Position numbers and translations under genes: made by a program | Assembly (NCBI GenBank): GCA_963930775.1 | Contig: OZ005699.1 | Span: 4,547,501 to 4,611,500, forward strand | DNA: 64,000 bases | Direction: 5' to 3' | DNA from: Cliona cf. orientalis | Lineage: Eukaryota; Porifera; Demospongiae; Clionaida; Clionaidae | Part shown: piece by piece, positions 12,501 to 24,500 of the stretch | Layout: every line of letters begins with the position of its first letter | How positions within the stretch are numbered: position 1 is the stretch's first letter | Notes under the pieces: generated by a model | What the model was told of the DNA's origin: nothing | Seen by the model: only the letters and a program-made list of their open reading frames with translations | Databases searched by the model: none

Positions 12501-15500
12501 TGTAACATTACATTACACGCTCACATATTCTTTTATCTTAAGTTGTAACAAGCTAAACCACAACCTAAGATAAAAGAATTTTATCAAGCAGTAATTAGTT
12601 AACGGTATCTCACCATTTCCTATCATACATGTCTGCTACAATAGGTCAGGTATGTGGTAAGGCAGAAAATCTCAAGTTGCAAAAATTGATTACTATAATA
12701 TCAATACCAATGCGTAACATATCAGGGGCTTGTATATTATGTAATCATCCCCTAGTCTAGATCCAACGTAAGGAGCATCGTCCATGGAATGTTGTTGGTG
12801 TACGTAGACTGCCTTCCCAGCATCACTGGCAGTAAAAAAAAAGACGGAAAAAAATTGGCCCCGGGTTGGATTCGAACCAGTGCACGCATTTGACACTGGT
12901 TAGCAGACACTGAGCTTAACCATTGCACCATCTGGACAGGAGTCATTTCCTTCATACTTTAGTGGTCAGAAACTACTACGAGTCGTATTTCAAAACTGAA
13001 AGTGAAAATCAAAAATCTGAGACGATTCAATTTTTATTTTTGATCCACTCTACATGCTGATATAAAAATTATTGCACAATGTCTTTTCCTGTGCTTCGAA
13101 TGCATTATTTACATTACATTACATTACATTACATTACATTACATTACATTAATTACATTACATTACACGCTCACATATTCTTTTATCTTAGGTTGTAACT
13201 ACTTAGTGTACAACAAGCTACCATGCACACTAAGCAGAAAAAAAAAACTGCGGCACCTAAGTATACATACCTGCATTGTATAGGTTCGCATAAATTAATA
13301 TGCACTTAGGCTTACTTTATATTGATCGTTTACCTTGTAGATACATACATTGCAATACTTTATGTACATTTGGTATATATTACTATGGTAACAACATCTA
13401 ATGTCACTAAAACCATTCTTCCATAGTCATGTTCAAAACAGCTACCCTAGCCCACAATAATTTAATCAATGTACAGTGCCTGTACGATTTAGCATTGGTA
13501 TACCATAGTAACAATACCTAGTACCTTAGATGATTTCCACTCGCTCTAACTGCGCCTGTGGCGCAGTTAGAGCTTGTTGGAAATCATCTAAGGAGCTACC
13601 ATGCACACAAAGCAGATAAAAGTGCCACATAATTAGAAACATGCATGTATAAAATATTCAAACGCTACAGTATAATATTATTATTATTATAGTCATCCCG
13701 AGTATTACTGTAAAAAAATTGTTCAGAAACCACCACATAGTTGAGCTGGATGCCCATACAATCGGAAGCAAGGCCGTCTATGCTCCTAATAGAGCCTAGA
13801 AACTCAGAGTATATGATCAGTGTTGAGGTTCAGTACCAGTGGCCGCTACAATATGTTACTTCCTACTAGTACTCAAGATCACCACAGCACACACACACAC
13901 AAGACTAGGGGAAGAGGTTCAGTACCTGTGGCCCCTGCAACACGTTACTTCGTACTAGTACTCAAGATCACCACAGCACACACACAAGGCTAGGGGAAAA
14001 GCGCAAAACAATTATAGTTATGTTCCTCAATTAGATGTACTTTCCCACACATCCACACATACATAATGTAAAACTAGCTATAGCTGTATTACCCCACCTA
14101 CCTCTCAGCAAAAACGGGAGTTACTGTTGTGGCTGATTCTTCATCCATTCAGCAAGTCTCTGGATGCAATACCAGCTCCATGGTAGCTATGCAATATGCA
14201 TGTACTGGACTAGCGATTTTCTAAATAACGCACACCGGGACTCAAAACATTGCAAAGACATGGCTTCCCTATACAAACATATCGGTGAACTTTAAAGGGC
14301 CGTGACTTTAATTCTAAGGCGTGAATCAAAATTTTCTCATGTCAAATATCGTTTTTCGACCCATTCTGCGTGCCCATGTAAAAATTACGTTCCCAGGTGC
14401 TCCCAATTCCTCCACGAATTAATTTAGTTTTTTCTTTTCTACTTAGTGTGTAACAAGCTAGCGTGCACACTAAGCAGAAAAAAAAGGCCAGAAAACCACA
14501 TAATACACCTAGGATGCACAGTATGCATACTATACATCTTAGATATACATATTTCACATTTACTATAATATATAATAATATTATTATAGTATGTCCTTGC
14601 TTGTAGTGTAGCTAACTTAAGGTACCATTAAATTGCGTGGGCGTGAGGTGGGGGATATGACACCTAAACCACATCAAAGTCATTAGTGAGGTGCATGTTG
14701 TGTAACCACGCCCTTTTAATTGCACAGGTCTCAGGGGTGTGGCTGCTAGAGCCGGAAGTGTTCATTTAATATCCTCCATGGACCGGAAGCCGAGCCGGAA
14801 GGGAGGGGCCAGGCCACGCCCAAAACAGCCCCACCCTGTTCCCCAAGGACCACCATTCTCAATCAAGTGCCTACTAACCACCGGATGTCCACCGGAAGCC
14901 CACAATCAATCCCAATTAAAACACACAGCTTCCTCAAGGCCAAAACACACACAAACACTTGGAGGCCGTTCTGCCACACCGCCCACGCAAGAGCTCACCT
15001 CATTTCCTGTGTGGGCGGAGTAACAACACGTCATCGCAACCACATCCGCTTCAAACCATCGTCAGCTTCCGTCCAGCCGTACAGGCCCCTCGATCGCACC
15101 GCCGTACAGTGCCTCATTAACAGACATGGCCTCACCTTTGACCTCCTGCCACGCCCCCAAAGCCTCCTCGCGGGGTTCAAAGGTCACCACCGCTTCCGGG
15201 ACACGCCCACCTATCGCCGAGGCCAAGTCCCAGGCGCCGATGTCCAAGCACTGGCCCGTGAAGCCACGCCCAATCGGAAGCAATAAAACCTGCATTAACG
15301 CACACGCACACACTCCACACAGTGCCAGGAACACGCCCACATGCTTAATTAGGCCTAATAAGCTTTTTTTTTTTTTTTTTTTTTTTTTTTCAAGGCGACC
15401 AGAACACTAAGCAGAAAAAAATTGTCCAAAAACCACCATATAATCGAGCTGGGTGCATAGTGGAACCATACAATGCAAGCAGGTAGCCTAAATTTCAATT

Positions 15501-18500
15501 TTGTCAAAAAGGTGGTAAAGGTCGTCACGTTTATGTGTGCGCGTGGCCCCGCCCCTCACGTAGCGCGTGGGCGGAAACATTGCAAACGCATGGCTTCCCT
15601 GTACAAACATATGGGAAACTTCAAAGGGCCGTAACTTCATTTCTAAGGCGTGAATCAAAATTCTTTCAGGTCAAATCTCTAGTTTCGACCCATTCTGCGT
15701 GCCCATGTAAAAATTATGTCCCCAGATGCTCCCAAATCTCCCATGAATTACATTATTTAAGTTTTGTTTTTTTTCTACTTAGTGTTTAACAAGGCGACCA
15801 GAACACTAAGCAGAAAAAAAATTGTCCAAAAACCATCATATAATCAAGCTGGATGCATAGTGGAATCATACAATGCGAGCAGGCAGCCTAAATTTCAATT
15901 TTGTGAAAAGTTGGTAAAGGTCGTCACGTTTTTGTGCGCGCGTGGCCCCGCCCCTCACGTAGCGCGTGGGCGGAAACATTGCAAACGCATGGCTTCCCTG
16001 TACAAACATATGGGGAAACTTCAAAGGGCCGTAACTTTGATTCTAAGACGTGAATCAAAATTCCTGAAGGTCAAATCTCTGCATTTGATCCATTCTGCGC
16101 GCCGGTACAAAAATTATGTCCCCAAGTGCTCCCAATTCCCCCCTGAATTAATTAATTAAAGTTATTTTTTTTTTTTCTACTTAGTGTTTAATAAGTCGTT
16201 GCGGTTAATAGTTAAGAAAGAATGCTTTGATCTTGCTTTGATGTGGGCAATTACCGGCCTTTTCTTCAGGGGCCACTTCCGGTCGCTAATTACACGCGCA
16301 TAATCATCCCTGGCCGATTCTGGACACGCCCACCTTCGACCAAAAGCACTCGTATGGCCTCTTCGGCCACGCCCCTTCACGATTCGCTAATTGAATTAGC
16401 CATTCCTGACGCTCACGCCCACGCAATTAAATGGTACCTTAAAGATGCATGTATAACTATGGCATGTCATATTTATATCTATACCAGCAGGCTCACCAGA
16501 CTCGGAGTACATTCAGTTGTTATATTTATTATACTCTAGAAAGTGTACTATAGTCATGATATGTCTATGTACAATCCCGCACCACTCTCGATAATACGTA
16601 CCGACTGTTGATAACTGGCATTCGCAATTAGCTATAAGCTAAAATTGCCATTGCAGACGTATTTTGATTGGCAGCCCCCTGATACTTTAGGTACTTGTAG
16701 CCCTGGGGACGCCCTATAGCTACCTGTTGGTTCAAGTTCGAAGTTCAGGCGATGTTCCTAAGCAACAGCACATGCGGGAGAAAACCGTATGTCGATAACT
16801 GGCACTTTACGCTACCTGTGGCCCCTGCAACACGTTACTTCGTACTAGTACTCAAGATCACCACAGCACACACACAAGGCTAGGGGAAAAGCACAAAACA
16901 ATTTAAGTTATGTTTCTCAACTCAGATGTACTTTCCCACACACATGATCCACACATACATAATGTAAAGGCTGTAGCTGTATTACCCCACCTACCTCTCA
17001 GCAAAAACGGGAGAGTTACTGTTGTGGCTGATTCTTCATCCATTCAGCAAGTCTCTGAATACAATACCAGCTCCATGGTAGCCTATGCATGTACTGGACT
17101 AGCGATTTTCTAAATAACGCACACCGGGACTCAAAATATTGCAAACACATGGCTTCCCTATACAAACATATGGGTAAACTTTAAAGGGCCATAACTTGAA
17201 TTCTAAGGCGTGAATCAAAATTTTCTCATGTCAAATCTCGTTTTTCGACCCATTCTGCGTGCCCATGTAAAAATTACATCCCCAAGTGTTCCCAGTTCCT
17301 CCAAGAATTAATTTAGTCTTTTTTTTTCTACTTAGTGAGTAACAAGCTACCGTGCACACTAAGAAAAAAAAAAAAAACTGCGGCACATAAGTATACGTAC
17401 CTGCATTGTATAGGTTCGCACAAATTAATATGCACTTAGGCTTACTTTATATTAACCGTTTACCATGCAGATATATACATACACTGCAATACTTTATGTA
17501 CATTTGGTATATATTACTATGGTAACATCTGTCACTAAAACTATTCTTTAGTAGAGCATCCATAGTCAAATCATATTCAAAACAGTCCATAAGCCAGCAG
17601 TCCAAAACATATACAAGTGTTGCAGATCCAGGAAGTGCATCCGGTGGCACATTCCATTGCATGCAATTTTTGCCGTTTTTTATCTATTTTTCTTACCTGT
17701 TCTATCTAGGCCACCTTTCACTTCTAGGACACCAAACAAAGACCAGAAGACAGAGCAACTCTTTTACTTTCTGCTCGTTCAAGTCCTATAACCCGGAGAC
17801 ATTCATGAGCTCCGCGGCGACCGCTTTTGTGCATGCTACTCTCAAGCGCTCACAAAAAGTGCCTCGCGCAAAAAGTGGCACGTTTTGGTTCCCTAGGATG
17901 GATTCCCATGTTTCAAGTACCATTCCATAGCTCTTGTGTTGCTCTACAATATAAGACTAAAACAAAGTTTTTCCATCGAGCGGTTCCAGAGTTACACGGC
18001 ATCAAAAATCGGAAAATTTCAGTACAACTGCGTGGTATTCTCCACGTCTTCTCGAAGTTCTGTCGAGTGTCTGATGATTTATCCAGTAAATACCAAGGAT
18101 GGGAGTGCTCTTCAAGTTTCTAGGGAGTAGACATCATCATTCAAATGGTTAGTTTCTTTCTATATTCGAACTTTCAAGAAAGAATCTGGACGGAATTGTT
18201 TGGTATAGCTAGTCTAGCTAGCGTGTGTGAGGCTAGCCTCGAACCCAGGCTCACTTGGGATTCAAGGCTAGTGTGAGGCAAGTACCTAACTTCTGTATCA
18301 GGAAAATAATGAAGTTCAGGGATGAGGGTGAGCCTTACCAGTTGAAATGGCAAAAGAATAGATAGATACTGCGCCATAATTTGTGTAAATCAGCTGACAT
18401 CGAAGCTGAAAAGCATAAGTTCACATCCATGGAGTGGGTTAGGTATGCTAGCACTTGTCCCACCTATCTTTCTTTCTCTCCCTCTCCCTCCTTTCTTTCA

Positions 18501-21500
18501 ATCTCTCTCTCCCTCCTTTTCTTTTACTCTCTCACACACACACCCCTACCACCATGTATGTGCACGTACACAACCTCTTAGGTGGTGATCAGCCATCGAT
18601 GAGTATGAGATGATGAGAAGCAGGATCACACTGAGTTCCACTGCCAAAGAGAAGGTGCTGCCTAGGCCTCCTCAGACTTGGCTTTTGTTTTGAAGCTATC
18701 TTCTGAGGTGCTGAGAGAACTAGCTACTCGATCTAGGTCCTCGCACCATCTCTATGGCTGCTTGAGCACTTTCTCTATCAACCGTAGTTGTCAATGTGTG
18801 ATGATGGCATAGGAGACAGGTTGTGAAAGCTTTAACAACCTTCTGCAAACCTTCAAGAAGGCCTTTGATGGCTGCATTAATATCTTTGTACCACCTAGAA
18901 AGCTTTGTCATTGATTTATACGTATTTTATTCAATGTTTCTATGGTGAAATAACAAAAATTTATACTATTTTTAACAGCGTATAACTTTGGAACCGCTCG
19001 ATGGAAAAACTTCGTTCTAGTCTCATATTGTAGAGCAACACAAGAGCTATGGAATGGTACTTGAATCATGGGAATCCATCCTAGGGAACCAAAACGTGCC
19101 ACTTTTTGCGCGAGGCACTTTTTGTGAGCGCTTAAGAGTGGCATGCACAAAAGCGGTCGCCGCGGAGCTCATGAATGTCTCCGGGTTATAGGACTTGAAC
19201 GAACAGAAAGTAGAAGAGTTGCTCTGTCTTCTGGTCTTTGTTTGGTGTCCTAGAAGTTAAAGATGGCCTAGATAGAACAGGTAAGAAAAATAGATAAAAA
19301 CGGCAAAAATTGCATGCACTGGAATGTGCCACCGGATGCACTTCCTGGATCTGCAACAATTGGACCGCTGGCTTAACGGCTGAAAACAGATACCCTAGCC
19401 TACAATAATTTAATCAGTGTACAGTGCCTGTACGATTTAGCATTGGTATACCATAGTAACAATACCAAGACTTCAGGGTTCTATCTAGGATTTTTTCTTT
19501 GGGGGGGAAGCTGGTGAAATAATAATTCCCCACCGGACTGAATACAAAATTAGTACTAGTACTGTACCATTGCACATTGTCACAATAATATTGATTACAA
19601 AGCAAGTATATATACACTCAAAAAATAGTTTGAGTTACTGAGTTTCAAAGTGTCAATCTTCGCTTTTTTGCATGTTTGTAGTGATCTATCACTGCCTCAA
19701 GAGTTTCATTGGACAATTGATTTGGGCCTTCGATACAAATGCGCATAGCATGCTCCAGTGTACTCTCACCCATTCTGCTACGAAGCCTTGTCTTTATTAG
19801 CTTCATGCTGCTGAATGTTCGCTCAACGGTAGCAGTAGTGACAGGGAGCACAATCAAAACAGCTGCTAATTTGGCCAGATTAGGAAATGCTGCTGCAATA
19901 TCTGCACTACTCAGTAATGTTGACAGAACTTGCTGTAAAGAGCTGTCTTTGTGCTGTACATATATAAGTCGACGAAAAAGCTTCCATTCAGACTCTGTAT
20001 CTTCTGGATCAATATCTGGCTTTGAGACACCTTTATTTCCATCAAAGTGTACTTCCTGCACACAACCGTAGAAGTCACTCAGAGTCTTAACCTTCTCTAT
20101 GCCATAGTCACTTAGTTTCTCTTCATCATCAGGAAGGTGACGGGGGTCAAACACAGACATTGAAGAGATGATATCTGTTGACTCCAATCTTCCACCGATA
20201 TGGTCTATCACGCTTTGTATGTATGGACGGTACACATTTTGAAGAAATTGTGTTTTCATTGACTCTGTGACATCAATATCTTTTGCTCCAAGTTGTGAAG
20301 GATCAGTAAACACAGCATAGTGGTCCTTAAACCATGTACTACTGTCTATGTTCTCTTTGAGCTCCTTCAACCGTTGGGTTGTGCTTTCAACCATCAAAGG
20401 CACACTGGCTAGATCTACCTCCTTACCCTGTAAGCTTCCTTGTAGCTTAGCTACAGTGTGCAGTACATCAGACAGCATATAAATGCAAGCCACAGTGTTG
20501 TACTTGGTCAAAAGTGAAGCAATTCCATGAGCTTCTGCATCTCCCGTTTCTTCATATATCTCTTCAAATGTACCTACCAATGATGGTAGACTTCGTCGAA
20601 TAGCACACACAGCCCTCTCTCGTGCTAGCCAGCGAGTGTCACTAGGCTTCTGCATTTTGAGCCCAGGAGCATTTAGCTCAGCTTGTATCTCAGCCAACTT
20701 CTCTGCTTTTTTTGGAGAGTAGTGAAATGCTTTCCAGATAGTTAGCAGAGTGCCCAACACTCGTTTCACTTCCATGTGCTCATTAGCAGCGTTCACCGCA
20801 GCCAATTGAAGTTGATGGCATCGATAGTGCACATATATGGCACTGGGTGAATGCAGTCGTAGCCTCAATTGAACACCACTCCGTTTGCCTGACATTGTAT
20901 TAGCCCCATCAAAGCCTAGTCCACGCATTTTTGTGATGTCCATATTCTTGGACTCCAAGAAAGTGAACAAATAATTGGCAATAGCTTCAGCAGTGGTTTC
21001 TTTTGCAGGCATAATTCCCAGAAAGTGCTCCACTGGCTTTTTATTATCCAACCATCGTGCACATATTGAGAGCTCTTCTTTGGAAGAGATGTCAGTGCTT
21101 TCGTCTGCCATCAGTGAAAAATACATACTAGCCTCGAAACTGGACAGAAGATTGCTCTCAAGTACCTTACTAATGCTTGTAAGTAGATCTACAACTGTGG
21201 CATAGGATTCATATGTGGCATTACGTGGACACTTTTCCCGATGATTTTTTAGCTTGATATCACCATTTTCAATCTGTAAGGTAATAAGGCCCTCGAACGT
21301 GGTGGTGTGAGGAATATGGTGCTTGACTAGAAAGTATAGAGAACGGATATGCTTTTTAATCAATTCCCGGTTTTGTCTCCTTTCTTCCTCACTGACTGAC
21401 AATATTTGCTCCACAACACTACCATGCTTCTGAGTTAACAGAGACAAGGATCGTTTCTCAATAGCTGCTTTATGCCAGTCAGACTTATCATGCTTTGCCA

Positions 21501-24500
21501 GCATGGTTGTAGCCTTCACCCAGTTGCTCACAGGTCGTGTTACCCATGCACCTTTAGCTTGACTGGGTGGGTTCCCGTACACCGTACAGACTGTGCAAAC
21601 CATACCTTTTGAAGCAAAATTGTAGTCCATCCAAGGATACTTCATTTTCCACTTGGGATCGTATGATAGGTTGTCCTTATATAACCTCATTTTGCTTGAA
21701 CTAGAAGAGCTTCCAGAACCACGGCTCGAACTCTGAGTAGAAAGAGCAATTGTCTTCTCAGGGGGTTCACTTAGCTCCGGATCAGAGGATGATTCGGAAG
21801 ACTCATTGTGAATATCTGCACTTGTTCTTTTGGTTGCCATAGAAGGGAGCCTGGTCACGTATTTATCCATATAGTCAGCAAAATTAGACTAGCTTTCTAG
21901 CACATGTCAGGGCTATTGCACCACCACACAACTCTATATAATACTCACCCTAGCCTACATGTATTACATCATTGGCAATTTGAACTCTATTTAACACTCA
22001 CCTAGTACCTAAGCATACTCAATGTACATTACACCTCATTTCATGAATTATGTGCAGTACTAGTAATAGAAAAGTTTTGGGGGAGAAGCTGGAGCTTTTG
22101 GGGGGGAAGCTTCCCCCCTGCCCCCCCAGTAAATAGAACCCTGCAAGTACCTTAGATGATTTCCACCCGCTCTAACTGCGCCTGTGGCGCAGTTAGAGCT
22201 TGTTGGAAATCATCTAAGGAGCTACCATGGCACACTAAGCAGAAAAAAGTGCCACATAAATAGAAACATGCATGTATATAATATTCACACGCTACAGAAT
22301 AACAATATTATCGTCATCCCGAGTATTACTGTAAAAAAATTGTCCAGAAACCACCACATAGTTGAACTGGATGCCCATACAATCGGAAACAAGGCCGTCT
22401 GTGCTCCTAATAGAGCCTAGAAACTCAGAGTATATGATCAGTGTTGAGGAGGTTCAGTACCAGTGGCCGCTGCAATACGTTACTTCCTACTACTACTCAA
22501 GATCACCACAGCACACACACAAACGGGCTAGGGGAAGAGGTTCAGTACCTGTGGCCCCTGCAACACGTTACTTCGTACTACTACTCAAGATCACCACAGC
22601 ACATACATGTACACAAGGCTAGGGGAAAAGCACAAAACAATTTTAGTTATGTTTCTCAACTAGATGTACTTTCCCATACATCCACACATACACAATGTAA
22701 AACTATAGCTGTACGTATTACCCCACCTACCTCTCAGCAAAAACGGGAGAGTTACTGTTGTGGCTGATTCTTCATCCATTCAGCAAGTCTCTGGATGCAA
22801 TACCAGCTCCATGGTAGCCTATGCATGTACTTGGACTAGCGATTTCTAAATAACGCACACCGGGACTCAAAACATTGCAAACACATGGCTTCCCTATACA
22901 AACATATGGGTAAACTTTAAAGGGCCGTAACTTCAATTCTAAGGCGTGAATCAAAATTTTCTTATGTCAAATCTTTTTCGACCCATTCTGCGTGCCCATG
23001 TAAAAATTATATCCCCAAGTGTTCCCAGTTCCCCCACGAATTAATATTTTTTTTTCTTTTCTACTTAGTGTGTAACAAGCAAGCCGATACACTAAGCAGA
23101 AAAAAATAAAACACCACAAAATATTGGTGGAATACCATAATTGAGGTTCAGTACCAGTGGCCCCTGCAACACGTTACATGCTACTAGTACTCAAAATCAC
23201 CACAGCACACACACAAGGCTAGGGGAAAAGCACAAAACAATTTTAATTATGTTTCTCAACTCCATGTACTTTCCCACATATCCATGCATGCATAATGTAA
23301 AACTGTAGCTGTATTACCCCACCTACCTCTCAGCAAAAATGGGAGAGCTACTGTTGTGGCTGATTCTTCATCCATTCAGCAAGCCTCTGGATACAATATC
23401 AGCTGCATGGTAGTCTATGCATGTACTGGCCTAGCGATTTTCTAAATAACGCACACCGGGATTCAAAACATTGCAATTGCGTGGCTTCCTATACAATCAT
23501 ATGGGGATAATTAAAAGGGCTGTAACTTTAATTCTAAGGCATGAATCAAAATTCCCCAAGGTCAAATCTCTAGTATCGACCCATTCTGCGTGCCTGTGCA
23601 AAAATTTTGGCCCCAGATGCTCCCAACCTCCCTGTGAATTATTTTTCTATATTTTTTTCTACTTAGTGTATAACAAGAAGCGGACACACTAAGCAGAAAA
23701 AAACAGTCCAGAAACCACAAGAGTTGATAATAGACCCATGCAATGCAAGCAGGCAGCCTAAACTTTAATTTTAACAAAAGTGGGTAAAGGTCGTCACGTT
23801 ACTGTGCGCGTGGGTGGAAAACATTGCAAATGCATGGCTTCCTATACAAACATATGGGGATACTTCAAAGGGCCGTAACTTTAATTCTAAAGCGTGAATC
23901 AAAATTCTTTCAGGTCAAATCTCTAGTTTCGACCCATTCTGCGTGCCCATGTAAAAATTATCCCCCCAAGTGTTCCCAAACCCCCCATGAATTAGATTAT
24001 TTATTTAATAGTTTGTTTTTTTCTACTTAGTGTATTAGTGTATAATAACAAGAAGCGGACACACCAAGCAGAAAAAAACAGTCCTGACTACCACATAAGT
24101 TGAGCTGGATGCATGATAGACCCATGCAATGCAAGCAGACAGTCTAAATTTCAATTTTGACAAAAGTGGGTAAAGGTCGTCACGTTACTGTGCGCGCGTG
24201 GGCAAAAAACATTGCAAATGCATGGCTTCCTATACAAACATGGGTATACTTCAAAGGGCCGTAACTTTAATTCTAAGGCGTGAATCAAAATTCTTTCAGG
24301 TAAAATCTCTAGTTTCGACCCATTCTGCGTGCCCATGTAAAAATTATCCCCCCAAGTGTTCCCAACCCCCCCATGAATTAGATTATTTATTTAATAGTTT
24401 GTTCAAGGAGACCAGAACACTAAGCAGAAAAAAATGTCCAGAAACCACCACATAGTTGAGATGGATGCTTAGTAGAGCCATACAATGCAAGCAGGCAGCC

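Larger units (their letters stand above)
11847..12503. repeat. Composite repeat with TIRs, a tRNA-like head and (TTACA)n, copy 1
   Basis: Inverted ends ACAACCTAAGATAAAAGAAT at 11847 and its inverse near 12484. The interior has a minus-strand tRNA-like segment (12154-12234) and a TTACA tandem run (12412-12470). A second copy follows at 12559-13197; a partial duplicate of the right end lies between them. Confidence 0.75.
12559..13197. repeat. Composite repeat, copy 2
   Basis: Closely matches 11847-12503 along its whole length, with the same inverted ends, tRNA-like head and TTACA run. The pair is a local tandem duplication. Confidence 0.75.
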
